Assembly: GCA_002778195.1 (NCBI GenBank)
Contig: PCDI01000005.1
Location: 711,075-775,074, forward strand
Origin: Raffaelea ambrosiae
Lineage: Eukaryota > Ascomycota > Sordariomycetes > Ophiostomatales > Ophiostomataceae
DNA: 64,000 nt
Direction of reading: 5' to 3'
The notes under the pieces were generated by a model. The model searched no databases and was not told the origin of the DNA. It worked only from the letters and a program-made list of their open reading frames with translations. The translations under genes and the position numbers were made by a program. This document shows positions 1 through 10,802 of this stretch, one piece after another (the first letter of the stretch is position 1; every line of letters begins with the position of its first letter).

Positions 1-1511
1 GACAGAAAGTGAGAGAAGAAAAATCGAATTGGTGGCCGGCAAACCTTGAAACGGTGGTTTTGGGGTCCAGGGCCGTTAGTGGAAAGCTAAGCCGGCGCTA
101 ACAGGACGAGAGGGAAGGAGCGGCCAGCAGTAAAACAGCGTTTTAGAATTGTCGTCAAGGTTTTTTTTTAGAGCAAATGACTGGTGGGCACTGGCCACTG
201 GCGGGTCTTCCAGGCGATGTAACCCGTTGTTTTCAGCGTGATGAAGAATCTCTTTGTTGTTGAAAATAGACAGGCCGCACGCGCTCGACAGGGAGGCGTG
301 CTGCCCGGGAACTCGGTCTCCTGTGCGAGGATGTCTCGGCCCGGACTCGGGAGGCGTGCTGGGATGCAGACAGAGATGCAGAAAGCCCGCAAGGGAAATA
401 AGGTGGGACGTGCCTTCTTGGATGCTACCATTGCTCCAATGGCCAGTGGCCAATGCCATCCGGGCATGTCATTTGCGGTGTATACGAACGGTCTCTGCGT
501 TCTTCTCCGAAGAACATTCCCATAGCCTTCTGAAAGAAGCGTGCATGTCACCAAACTGATGACGTTTGTACTACACCATTCCCATCCTTTAGGCGCCCAG
601 CTCCTTTGGTGCTGCATTGCGGGATGGCCCCTCGCCCAGGACGCTGATCCAACACGCCATTCACATACAGGGCATTTCTGACAGCTTACACGGCGACTGC
701 TCCCACTTCGTTCGCCTATGTTGGTGGCTGTAGGATTGGAGATGACTAGCAGACTGGCGTTGGGCGGATTAATGAGTACCACAAACGAACAGCCTCAAGA
801 AGAACATATCCATCCAGATTGAGCGTAGGGTACACCGTATAGACAACAGCTGCATAATATTCCTGCCCGTCTTACGTTGACTACGGCCACGCAAACAAGC
901 ACGAAAGCAAAAGCAAATTACAAATAAGCATGTCCCCCGTCATTCATGCACCCTCGCCGTCAGACAAGTCAATGGACGAGGGTGTTTGGTAATAGACGGG
1001 AGTTGACTTGATCTTGGCACGATAATTTCCTTCAGCAATTGAGCGTATGGGGAAGAAGCTCGCTGCTGTACACACTAATGCCGTTGTAAAAGATCTGGGG
1101 GGTCTGAACTCTGGATCATTCTGCCAGCTAAGTGACGACAGAATGAAGCAGGCTGGACAATTGGTAAAGAGTGTCCGCAGAGATCTTCCCGCAATGAACC
1201 TGCGGCTGAGCACCGCCTCCTCAGTAGAGTACCAGTCGATCTCGTACTTGTCGGACACCGGGAAGAGAAACATTTTTAAAGACCTGCACGCATTGGGACG
1301 GGAGGGAGGCGTTTGTCGGGTTGGTATTTTTTTGTTGTTTTGTGTAAATGTTTTTTGCTTGAAACCTCTTTTGTTGCCTTCATCGGTTACCGGTTACCAT
1401 TCCGGTGCAAAATAACTCCCAAAAAAGAAAAAATGCATTTTCTGTTTCGTTTTCCACTTTCCTACCCGTGCACGCCCGGTTGAATTCTTAATCCCCTCAA
1501 CAAAACACAGT
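1..1511. other. Intergenic region, no supported gene
   Basis: No reading frame here resembles a known family and I could not link short open stretches into a spliced gene. Overlapping frames of about 100 to 200 codons exist on both strands but compete with one another and show no recognisable motif. The segment just before 1511 is the 3' flank of the eL29 gene. Confidence 0.5.
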
Positions 1512-2025
1512 TTATGCGGTCTCGCGCTTGCCCTCCTTGAACTCCTTCTGCAGACATTGTTAGCATACTTGGGTCTCTTCTTCGCGTGGTTGTCGAGAGC
1601 ATAGAGCCGCTCTGCAGAGCGCTCTTTCGCGGAGAGCCGGGGGGTTGTTCGTACCAGAGCGCGGGCGGTGCCGTGCAGAGCATGTCTGTGGTTTCTCCGG
1701 AACTTGGGGTCGGTACCCTTCAGAGACGGGTATCTGGAGGTCTTGGGCTTCTTGATGCTGTGCGGCAAAGAGATCTCGTTAGCCAAATGATGCCCCCTAT
1801 TCTTCTTGCATAGCCATCTGTTGCCTCGGTTCCATCCTCTCCCTCATCTCTCCCTCATCGCATATTTGTTCTCGTTCGGTAGACTTCGACATACCCGTTC
1901 CGGTGCGCCTTGCGCGACTGGTTGTGCTGAGACGAGTTCTTTGACTCTGTGGGAAAGTATCTGGTTAGTCTGGAATTCCCTTCAAATGCATTCAATCCAT
2001 CTCATCCGATAAACGTACTGGCCAT
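1512..2025 (-). CDS. rpl29: 60S ribosomal protein eL29 (RPL29), 4 exons
   Basis: Small basic protein of the large cytosolic ribosomal subunit. Coding exons are 2019-2025, 1895-1946, 1655-1757 and 1512-1547 on the minus strand and give 65 residues, the usual fungal eL29 length. The first exon is only seven bases (ATG GCC A). The body contains the family signatures SSQHNQSRKAHRNG, KRYPSLKGTDPKFRRNH-like sequence and a KEFKEGKRETA end. All three introns have GT-AG ends and the phases close exactly. The many introns in a tiny ribosomal gene are normal for filamentous fungi. Identification is by motif; it is very secure. Confidence 0.93.
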
Positions 2026-2504
2026 CGCGACTGTTGTTTTGTCGTTCCTTGATCAAGATGAGGAATTTGCGTTTTGGTGGTAGCAAAAGGAAAGACTAGA
2101 AGTGGGAACTGCAAAACCTTTACTACTACGAATATTCGATTTGTGCGGAAAAAAGGGCAAATCGCAAAAATAATTGTGGCTTGCCCCCACGAGCCACTAT
2201 CGGGGTTTGTCACGTGAAGGGGCCGTCCTGCGGTCTGCGATTTTTCTCGCTGATAGCAGCTTATCTCGAACGAAGATTTTAAAAACGTGTACTCCGAAAG
2301 CCATATGCATGTTTATTTTCTAAAATAAAAAATAAAAAATACAAAAAAATTACCGAAAAGAAAATCAATGCTAACACAATTACGCAACCAAAGGGTTTAT
2401 ACAAGACAATCCCAACGAAAGAAAGCCCACCCCCGTTCTACCCTCCCACTCTATCCCGCCTGCCGTACCGGAACGCTTTGGAATGGAACGGACAATACGA
2501 AATC

Positions 2505-3712
2505 CTATTTGGCAAGAACGGCAGGGCTCGGCAATGGAATCTTGGCTGTCCGGGCCAGCTGTTCGGACCGCAGCTTACGGAGGTAGCGGACAAAGAGGAT
2601 AAAGATAAGCTCGACTCTGCGGTTTTGTGGTTAGGGACCGGTATGCATGGAGGGGAGGACCGAGGGAACAAGCAGGGAGCGACATACCTCTCCTTGGTCA
2701 TCATCAGAATGCCCTGAACCAGAACACCCTTGAGGATCTGCGGGCCAATGCCCTTGAACAGACCAAGAGGGCCTTCATGGGCAATGATGAATTGCATGAC
2801 CTCAACGAAGCTCTTAAATGGCTTGCCGTTGCGCTGCGGTGGCGGCTTGGACTGCAGGCCAACCTTGGCCACAATCAGCGGCTGCGTAGCGATTGTAGCC
2901 AGAGCTTTTGACATGGCGCCGAGGACTGTAGACTTCTGTTAGCATATGTGTGTGACCTGCATGTGAGGGCCGATTTCGCAGCCCTGGTCCGTTACTGTAT
3001 CGGACATACCAAATGCCTCCCATGGCTTCAGGCTAGCCCGGCCAGGGAACATGACCTGCTTAAGTCGCTCGTAGGCGCCGTAGGTGATGGCTGGGTTGAC
3101 GACCAGGACCAAGCTGGCCTTGAGACCGCGCCAGAGACCAAAGACGCCATCTTCGCTCTCGATGACCTCGTGGGCGGTGGCCATGAGGCCTTTCCGGTCC
3201 GCCTTGGTCTGCGTCTGCTGGCGGGTGGTCACGACGGCCACGGGAATGGTGAACAGCTGGGCAACAGCACCGGCCAGGGCGCCGAGCGACAGCTCAACGG
3301 CCGTGGAGGGCGGTGCGGTGGAGTTGGCGTAGCGCGTATACAGGTTGCGGATGATGGAGTACCAGTAGAAGTAGGCAAAATTGGTGGAGGCGACACCAAT
3401 CAGCGCGCCGTTGATGCCGGCATACAAGCCGGCAACGCCGTCCTCTTTCGCGATCTGGCTGATGGCATCCCAGGTCGAGGTGTAGTGCGGGGTGTTCGAC
3501 TCGTCGCCGTCTTTCCTCTTGACTTGGACCTGTAACCGGGTCTTGACACTGTAGGTGGGGTTGTCAGCACCGGCATGGATGGACAGGAACACAGCCGTGG
3601 GAACTTACATGTCGAGCGGGTACACCAAGGCATTGGCGAGCACAGCGCCTGTTGCGCCGGCCGTGGCTTTGCCCCAGGGGCCAATGGCCGCCGGCTTGGA
3701 CAGAACAGCCAT
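2505..3712 (-). CDS. ANT1: Peroxisomal adenine nucleotide carrier (ANT1/PMP47-like)
   Basis: Mitochondrial-carrier-family protein of 330 residues, expected to exchange ATP and AMP across the peroxisomal membrane for fatty-acid activation. Exons are 3609-3712, 3010-3548, 2688-2925 and 2505-2616; total coding length is a multiple of three. Three carrier repeats can be seen: PLDIVKTRLQVQ near residue 34 (a full Px[DE]xx[KR] signature), IPVAVVTTRQQTQ in repeat two and QPLIVAKVGLQ in repeat three, where the acidic residue is lost as in other PMP47 proteins. The YAGINGALIG and LWRGLKAS loops and the C-terminal MMTKERVELIFILFVRYLR resemble the peroxisomal branch more than mitochondrial carriers. Assignment to the peroxisome is by family resemblance. 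Confidence 0.88.
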
Positions 3713-4290
3713 GAATGCGCGTGCGGTTGGTGATGGGGCTGAGCAACGGTCGAAAATTTGAGGTTGTGGAAAGGAAAGAGATGGGAAGAGAAGGAAAGAG
3801 AGAAAGTGAGAGTGATTAAAACTCTCGTTGCGGTTGCGCCTTGGGGACCAAGATGCTAACTGCTATTGCTGCTAGGCTGGGGTTAAAAACTGCCGAGGCA
3901 CGGCTTTTCGAGCCAAAAGGAGGGTCCAGTCACAGCGGACGCAATAAAGAGCTGCAGTAGCAAAAGACGGGAGGTTGTCCAGAGAGATCCGACGGAATTG
4001 TCGACTTCCCACGGAAAATGCTCGTTGATCGGAGAAGCCGGTCAAATAGGATAACATGAGTCCCAAAATAAAAAATGCCAATAGAGCAACTGCAGGAATA
4101 TCGAATTATAAAAAGAGGGCGATTTGGCGTGCACGCACACACAAAGCGAGTGAGACAGACCGACCGAGGAACTGCAAGGCAAAGCAAAGCCAGCCAACCC
4201 AGGCAAAATTGGCCCGCGGAGAGGTGTGCCGCCAAACCTCGGCCATATCTCACATGTGGGACAGGGGTGGTTACTATGTAGCTAGGCTCT
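3713..4290. other. Intergenic region between carrier and truncated POT gene
   Basis: This holds the promoter side of the carrier gene and the 3' flank of the truncated peptide transporter. No remnant of the missing transporter half (membrane segments 7 to 12) could be found in any frame here. Nothing else is recognised. Confidence 0.5.
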
Positions 4291-5385
4291 TTATGGGCTT
4301 GCCCAGCCAGAAAGTCTCTGCCTGCAGCCAAACAGCCGGAGGGCTTTGCCCAACACCGAACCGCTTGGCGGCACACGGCGGTACCGCTTGCGGCCCCACA
4401 GGATCACGGCGGGGCAGAGACACAGCATGATGGTTGGCAGCAGGTACGACAGCCAGAAGCCAACATACTTTTCCGCGTACACCATGCCGAGCTGGCCCAT
4501 CAGAGCACCGATGTTGATGAACAAGTAGAAGTAGTGGTAGACGCGGGAGGCGGTCACAGCGGGGTCCACGATCACACGCTCACCCGTCTTCTCCAGCGTC
4601 ATAACACGCATGCGCTCCGACGGCAGCTGCTCGATGATCATGGGGTTGATGTTGGGCTTGAAGCCGCCCGTGCCCACACCCATGGCAACCAGACCGATGA
4701 TGAACGATGCCATGGTGGCCGACGGGCTTTTCAGGACAGGAGGCAGACCAGCGACAAGGAGGACGACGTGGCCGACGATGTCGATGGCAAGCGCCAGAGA
4801 CACGGTGCGGAAACGGCCGAGGTAGCTGTCGGCGACGTAGGCACCGAACAGCGGCATGGCGTACTGCCAGAACGAGTTGAAGGTGGCGAGGGCGGTGGCC
4901 GTGCGCTGGCCGAAGCCCATGGCGCCGGGCTGGCCGTGCGGAGCGGCACCAGAGGGCGAGCCAGGCGGCAAAGGCCACTGGATGAAGTTGGTGAAGACGG
5001 CGCAGATGCCGTAGAACGAGAAGCGCTCACACAGCTCGACGAAGCCGATCGTGTAGATGTTCAGCGGGATCTTGTCCGACACGCGGCGGAGCGTCTTGAG
5101 TTCTTCCTCCGTAGGGAGAGAGCCTTCCTCGTCGCTGTTGTCGTTGTCATTGCCATTGCCATTGCCATTGCCATTGCCATTGCCATCGCTGCAGATGTCA
5201 CCCGCCGCGGGGGTGCTGCCCAGAGAAGCCATCTCCGGGGTTGCTTCCGTCCTCTCTGGTGGCGTCAGGTAGACAGACGGAATAGTACTCGAGGTGCTCG
5301 AGGCACTCGAGGAAGCAACTTTCACAACCACAGCCGTGGCGTCAGTCTCGGTGCGGCTCTGCAGGCCGCTTTCGTTGGTGCTCAT
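4291..5385 (-). CDS. POT/PTR2-type peptide transporter, C-terminal half missing
   Basis: The 364-residue product matches the N-terminal half of proton-coupled oligopeptide transporters. An acidic, Ser/Thr-rich cytosolic N-terminus with a (Gly-Asn)n tract (microsatellite near 5146-5185) is followed by IPLNIYTIGFVELCERFSFYG, GAYVADSYLGRFRT and GTGGFKPNINPMIIEQLP, the classical POT signatures. Similarity runs through about the sixth membrane segment and the GRKRY loop and stops near 4340; after about 20 unrelated residues a TAA ends the frame. Fungal PTR2 proteins are near 600 residues, so segments 7-12 are lacking. No splice donor at the break would restore them. I infer a truncated, probably non-functional copy; an assembly break is the alternative. 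Confidence 0.75.
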   Translation of the reverse strand: MSTNESGLQSRTETDATAVVVKVASSSASSTSSTIPSVYLTPPERTEATPEMASLGSTPAAGDICSDGNGNGNGNGNGNDNDNSDEEGSLPTEEELKTLRRVSDKIPLNIYTIGFVELCERFSFYGICAVFTNFIQWPLPPGSPSGAAPHGQPGAMGFGQRTATALATFNSFWQYAMPLFGAYVADSYLGRFRTVSLALAIDIVGHVVLLVAGLPPVLKSPSATMASFIIGLVAMGVGTGGFKPNINPMIIEQLPSERMRVMTLEKTGERVIVDPAVTASRVYHYFYLFINIGALMGQLGMVYAEKYVGFWLSYLLPTIMLCLCPAVILWGRKRYRRVPPSGSVLGKALRLFGCRQRLSGWASP

Positions 5386-6662
5386 CTTGACTGCAATTGT
5401 TCACGGAACCGATCTGTGCCCCGAGAGGTAGTACCTTTTTCTCAGATCACAATAACAATCCGGTGGTTTTTTTAAGAAGGAGGAAGAATGAGAAGAAGGG
5501 AAGGAAGGCGGAGAAAAGAAAATATCGGGAGAGAGGAGTACGAAGACAGGCCGTGGCCTTTCTGAAGAAGCACGTTGAGTGGTTACGTCCGTATCAAACT
5601 CTCCCAAAGCTTTTGCCGTCATTCATACGCCACACACCGCAACGGCTCTCTCCAACATCCTTCCAACGGCTGCTCCCGACGAAATGCTGACGATCCTTTC
5701 CAGACTAGTTACATGGGTGTTGGTTTCCATAGATTGGCTGGACTTGTGGAAGAGCACTGCACTAAGAGCCTTAGCAGGACAGCCCGTCGAGACGGAAAAC
5801 CCGCCCAGTCTTCTTCCGAGTTATACATGTATGGCAGTTCTATTCTTACGCAGCCATGCGTCCATATCTCGTCATCAAGCCAGACGATAACAAAGCACAA
5901 GGCGAGACACGGTGAGATCAATGGAAGTTGGGAATGTCGCCTACCCCAATCCAGGTTACAGCCTTCTCAGCAAGGCCAACCCACACAACTGCACACATGG
6001 AGAGTATGTTCCCGGGCGTTGGTCCTTATTGAATGTTAGTGTTAGTTCTTTGAATGTTAGTTTCACAAGTCCCGGTAGCTGCAAATCAGTTAACACGTGC
6101 CGGAGCAGGACAGCCGATTTCTCCTCCGTGGGGTCGGCATCTCAGGTGAGGTTATGCCACTTTAGGAAGCGTACGTCGCTCTGCTTCGGCCAATGTCTAA
6201 ATACTACGACATTGAGGGCCTCATTTCCTTCTTCTCAACCGAAGAGGGTTATAACAGCCTTTCCTATCGGCAATCTCTTGATTGGTTGTGGTAGCACGTG
6301 TGGAGATTGCAACCTTTCGTTTGTGAATACAACAACGGACCCAGGCGTCGAGTGGAGCCAAACCTGGAGATCTGTGCAGGCCAAGTATTGGCGATACGGG
6401 TGCTGTCGCGGTCCACGACCCATTTTGGGACGGACTGGCCGCTTGCATGAAGACAATAACGCTTGGACTGCACCGTGGTCCCCAGATGCACCTTTGTACA
6501 CAGAAAGTACATAAAGGATCGTGAACCGCCTTGTCTTGACATTTTGTGATGGTTGGTTACAGGGTCACCACCGCGGTCTGCAAACGTCAAATCGAGAGGA
6601 TATTGCTGGCACATACTTGGCATCCGTGTTTTCGTTCTTGTCGGCATACAACGTCATTCACC
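5386..6662. other. Intergenic region, no supported gene
   Basis: Shared upstream region of the POT gene (minus) and the NLP gene (plus). Only short competing reading frames are present. A short direct repeat of GAATGTTAGT lies near 6032-6062. No other structure is recognised. Confidence 0.45.
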
Positions 6663-7547
6663 ATGGCCGTCCTCTCCCGCTTTGTTCGCAATGCTGCTGC
6701 ATTGATGGCAGTCGGTGCGGCCACTGCCAGCCCCATTGAGCCCCGTGGCACGGTCTCCTCCTCCTCCATTGTGGGCTTTGCCCAGTCCGTGCCCAGTGGC
6801 ACCCTGGGCGACGTGTACCTGGCCTACCAGCCGTACCTCAAGGTCGTCAACGGCTGTGTGCCTTTTCCTGGCGTGGATGCAGACGGCAACACAAAGTGAG
6901 GACGAGTGCAGCCCTTGTGTCTGTACCGGTTCCATGCTAACAAAAATGCTTTTCCCTACCCAGTGCGGGCCTGAAGCCAACGGGCGCTTCGGATGGGGAC
7001 TGCTCCAGCAACACTGGCCAGATCTATGTGCGCAGTGCCGCATACGGCGACTACTATGCGCTGATGTACTCTTGGTAAGGCTGCCGCCAGCTCCACGCCC
7101 CAAAAAGAGACAACCCGATTTCTTTGTTGACAGCAAGCGCATTCTTTGCTGACCGCATGTGCCAGGTACATGCCCAAGGACGAGCCGTCGACGGGCATCG
7201 GCCACCGGCACGACTGGGAGGGCACCATTGTCTGGCTGTCCAGCAGCACCGACACGAGCGCCTCCAACGTGGTCGCCGTCTGCCCGTCGGAGCACGGCGG
7301 CTGGGAGTGCTCGACCAGCGAATTCACCCTGTCGAACACCCAGCCGCTCATCAAGTACCAGAGCTACTGGCCCGTCGACCATGCGTGCTTCCTGACCACG
7401 ACGGTGGGCGGCACCCAGCCCCTGATTGCCTGGGAGAATCTGCCGGCCGTGGCCCAGTCAGCCCTGGACACGACCGACTTTGGGTCGGCCAACGTGCCGT
7501 TCAACGACAACAACTTTGTGAACAACCTTGCCAAGGCGACATTCTAA
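6663..7547 (+). CDS. Secreted necrosis- and ethylene-inducing-like protein (NLP/NPP1 family)
   Basis: Small secreted protein of the NLP (NPP1) family, 241 residues from three exons (6663-6895, 6964-7074, 7166-7547) whose phases close. The N-terminus has a short hydrophobic signal peptide ending in an Ala-Ser-Pro region near residue 20. The hallmark heptapeptide GHRHDWE, which binds the metal ion in this fold, is at residues 127-133. Two cysteines flank the first intron as in type 1 NLPs. Family members are secreted by plant-associated microbes; many are cytolytic on dicot membranes, others are not, and the sequence alone does not decide. It is convergent with a xylanase gene about 250 bases downstream. 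The gene looks intact. Confidence 0.9.
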
Positions 7548-7798
7548 GGGCGCGACATTGGGTTCCTTTTTCTATTCACGACAGACGCAATTTTTTGGGG
7601 GGGGGTTTCTTTTTTTCCATTTCTTTGTACATACTTAATGAACTGAAGATTTTCACTGTGAGAAAGGCGACTCTTCTTGAATTTGTATATACAAGAAACC
7701 GCAACTTTGGGGAAGCCAAGAATAATTGGGGTGTTTTTTTCTTTTTTGTACAAACGCAGCTGCATGCGTAGCCAGAAAACTGAACCACCCATCCCGTT

Positions 7799-8951
7799 TT
7801 ACGAGAGAGCCTGGACAATGGAGTTGTAGGCGGCCTTGGGCTGGTAGCTCGAGTCAAACAGAAGAGGGTTGCCCGACGGTCTCCACGAGTCCTGTTGTTT
7901 CACGAGTTTTGGTCAGTTGGATCATGGGTTGACACGCAGCCCCCGGGCCTCCCCACGCACGCACGCATGCCGTCTTGCCGTCCACTTACCGGATCACGAA
8001 CACCCCAGACGGTGATGCCCACACACGCCGGCTCCGACACACAGCCCTTGGTCACGGTCGCGTAGTCGTTGGCATTGCTGCCCTGGATGTCCAGCTCCGT
8101 CACGGCGACCTCCTTGACACCGGCCTGGGCCAGGGCCTTGATGGCGCCCGCCAGGTTCGAGCCCTGGCCCGCCGTGATGTGGCCCTGCGTGCCGATGCCG
8201 TCAATGGGAACGCCGGCCGCCAGCCACTTCTTGACGTGCGCCACCATGCCGTTGGTCAGCTTGGCCGCCGTCGGGCTGTCGAGGTTGTAGTCGTTGATGT
8301 ACAGCTTGGCGTCCGGGTCCGCAGCCCGGGCCGCCTCAAAGGCAATCTTGACAAAGTCCTCGCCCAGGACCTGCGAGAAGACCGAGTTGCGCAGAGAGCC
8401 GTCCTCGTTGAAGATTTCGTTGCAGACGTCCTTCCAAAAGGTTAGCAGATGAGTGGCAAAAGGAAGGATATTTGCAGCCCCCCCCCCTCCTCCCAACTTA
8501 CATATCCCCGGATCTTCCCCTTGTACTTGGTCATGATGGTGGTGATGTGGGTCTGGATCGCCTCGGTGAGCTTGGCCTTGTCGCGGATGTTGGACACCCA
8601 GCCGGCCAGCTGCGAGTGCCACACAAACGTGTGCCCGCGGATGGTCTTGTTGTGCTCGGTGGCCCAGTTGACCAGGTAGTCCGCCTGCGTCAGCGTGAAC
8701 TGGCCCTGCGTCCGCTCGGTGCTCTCCCACTTCATGCTGTTCTCGGGCGTGACCTGGCCGAAATTGGCATCGATGATGGCCGCGTTCTTGCCCGTCGTCA
8801 GACGGCCCTGGTCGGTGCAGGTGCCAAAGTACAGCTTACCCTTGGCCTTCATGAGAGTGTCGATGCTCTGGGTGGCCTGCCGCGGCGAGACGCCCGGGGG
8901 AGCAGCCATGGCCGCCAGAGGCGCCAGGAACAGCAACAAAGAAGACTTCAT
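7799..8951 (-). CDS. Endo-1,4-beta-xylanase, glycoside hydrolase family 10
   Basis: Secreted GH10 xylanase of 327 residues that cuts the beta-1,4-xylan backbone of hemicellulose by a retaining mechanism. Exons are 8502-8951, 7990-8430 and 7799-7891, all in phase 0. A signal peptide (MKSSLLLFLAPLAAMAA) is followed directly by the catalytic domain with no carbohydrate-binding module. The acid/base is Glu155 in DVCNEIF and the nucleophile Glu262 in VTELDIQ; HTFVWHSQ and GIGTQGH are also family signatures. The residue before DVCNE is Tyr where most GH10 enzymes have Trp. The first intron uses an AAG acceptor preceded by a good GCTAAC branch site. Start chosen because it begins the signal peptide. 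Confidence 0.94.
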
Positions 8952-9112
8952 CTTGTGCAAAAAAAAAAAAAAAATTAAGCTCGGCGAGAAAACGAACTCT
9001 ACCCGATTGAAGACAACGAGAGAAAATGAGAGATCCAAAGAGAGAGGGTGTTGCGATGAAGCTTCCAGGAACCAAGAGGAACCAAGATATGTTCTACGAC
9101 CTTGGAAAATTT

Positions 9113-9120
9113 CCTTTATA
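9113..9120 (-). promoter_or_regulatory. Candidate TATA box of the xylanase gene
   Basis: TATAAAGG on the minus strand, about 160 bases upstream of the xylanase start codon, at a typical distance for a fungal core promoter. Position and sequence only. Confidence 0.4.
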
Positions 9121-9447
9121 CAGCTCACGAGGAAAGCGAGCCAAGTCGGAAGGTCGGAAGGCCAATTTGCCTGAAAGGAAAACAAAGACAAATAGAGCAA
9201 AAAAAACACAAAAACAATACTCTCATGGAAAACACAATGTGTCCAGCCAAATGCAATTGGAACTGACGATTGGTGCAATTTCTTTCCCCTTTATGAAGTA
9301 CCATTCCATATAGTATAGGCCCTATAATTGTCGCTGGAAATGAAAACAAAAACCACAAAGCTCCTTTTACCTGATCCGGAGAGACTGGACAGCCGTCCCG
9401 TCTGGGTCCTTTTTGGCCAAGACCGGGATGGATCTGCCTTTTGTTCA

Positions 9448-9478
9448 TTAGCCGTAACCTTGTTATATAAACGGCTAA
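9448..9478. promoter_or_regulatory. Inverted GGCTAA pair, candidate XlnR/Xyr1 site
   Basis: TTAGCCGT and ACGGCTAA form a perfect 8-base inverted repeat separated by 15 bases. GGCTAA is the core recognised by the xylanase regulators XlnR/Xyr1, and inverted GGCTAA pairs occur in known xylanase promoters. The site is about 500 bases upstream of the xylanase start and the only other nearby gene ends towards it, so the xylanase is the likely target. Regulation is inferred. Confidence 0.5.
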
Positions 9479-9824
9479 ACCGCAGCATTCTCTCCTCTCC
9501 AGACCACGGACAGAAGGGTAAGGACATTGAAGAAAACGACAAATGGCGTGGAGCTGTCCGGGTATAGATCAATGAATTAGAACCCGAAAACGTGCCAAAT
9601 CCAAATCCAAAAGAAAAAAAAAATATACTCGCCTTCGTCGCCTGACATGCTTTCAGCAGACCATACGAAACCTATCAATACACGAACTCCCCGGTGAGCA
9701 GGATAGGATGATTAATTTTCCCCATTGGAACATGACTCGTTTTGTTGAATATCTAGACGCACGTAAATACTGTTGAAAGAAAATAACTTTTAAAGATCAC
9801 CTCGACAAAAGCTTGGTGACGAAT

Positions 9825-10802
9825 CTACTTTGATAGGGCAATCATTTCTGTGGAAGGAATGCCCTTGCCCTCCACCAACACGCCAGCCTTGCGCAAGACA
9901 TCGATGCATCCGTCCACGGTCTTCTTGCTGACACCGCGCGTGGTGGTTGGGAAGCGGACCGTCTTGAGCCACTCCCGCGCATCCTCTTCCGAGTAGTCCA
10001 GGGACGTGCTGATGTACTGCACGGCCTCGTCGGGGTTGGCATTGAAGTGGGCAATGCCCTTGTCCAGCTTGGCCAGCAAATCATCGACGCGGCTGTCAAC
10101 GGATCCCTTCCCGGATGTGAGGGCCGTGGAGGCAACAATCTTCCAGCTGCTCCAGGGCGTGTAGATCTCGCCGATCCGCTTGATCTCCTTGCTGTCGTAG
10201 TACTTCTTGGACGTGAAGTGCTCCCACATGAAAAAATCCGCCTCGCCTGAGTTGACGGCATTGCGCAGGTTGGCAAAGGTGTTCAGGATGACGGTGTCCG
10301 AGTACGGCTTGGTGGAGGAGTCCTTCAGCCAGCCCTGCTGGTCTGCCAGGACAAAGCCCATGACGAAACTGCCGGAGCCGATCCGGGAGACGCCGATCTT
10401 GCCGCCATGGAGAGATTCAATAGACGTGATCTCTTTGCGGTCAATGCCCGTCGACACAGCCCAGCCTGGAGTTACGTCAGTTATGTGCAGAACTAGGAAA
10501 AAAACACACAAGTGAAACATAAGACATCCATGTGACTCACATAGAGGAGTCTCGACATATGTGCCAACAATCTTGTAGCCGCCGTCTCCCGGCACGTCTT
10601 CCTTGCCCAGCCCGGCCACCCAGCCCTCAGTCAGGCCAATACCGATGTCAATCTCACCTCCCCGCAGAGCCGTGATCATGTGTCCGGTGCCGGAGGGAAA
10701 CGGAACAGCTTCTATTTGGAGGCCGAAGTGCTTCTGGGCAAAGTGGATGGGCGTGGAGAAGTGCTCCGGCACATAGCCGACTCGGAGCGGTGCTGTGCTC
10801 AT
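9825..10802 (-). CDS. Periplasmic-binding-protein-fold (type II) protein, Ca3427-like
   Basis: Two exons (10541-10802 and 9825-10465) give 300 residues. The protein opens with TAPLRVGYVPEHFSTPIHF, typical of substrate-binding proteins of the nitrate/sulfonate/taurine/thiamine-precursor type, and continues with a GEIDIGIGLTEGW lobe-one segment, ETPLCWAVSTG across the splice site, and SRIGSGSFVMGFVLA and EADFFMWEHF in lobe two. There is no signal peptide, so it should be cytosolic, unlike the bacterial homologues. The closest described eukaryotic relative I can name is the Candida Ca3427 protein, whose ligand is not established to my knowledge. No ABC permease or ATPase lies nearby. A bacterial origin of the family is plausible but not shown here. 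Confidence 0.82.
   Translation of the reverse strand: MSTAPLRVGYVPEHFSTPIHFAQKHFGLQIEAVPFPSGTGHMITALRGGEIDIGIGLTEGWVAGLGKEDVPGDGGYKIVGTYVETPLCESHGCLMFHLCVFFLVLHITDVTPGWAVSTGIDRKEITSIESLHGGKIGVSRIGSGSFVMGFVLADQQGWLKDSSTKPYSDTVILNTFANLRNAVNSGEADFFMWEHFTSKKYYDSKEIKRIGEIYTPWSSWKIVASTALTSGKGSVDSRVDDLLAKLDKGIAHFNANPDEAVQYISTSLDYSEEDAREWLKTVRFPTTTRGVSKKTVDGCIDVLRKAGVLVEGKGIPSTEMIALSK

Larger units (their letters stand above)
8952..9824. other. Xylanase promoter region and 3' flank of the binding-protein gene
   Basis: Apart from the candidate TATA box and the inverted GGCTAA pair listed separately, I see only A- and T-rich sequence and no gene. Confidence 0.5.
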
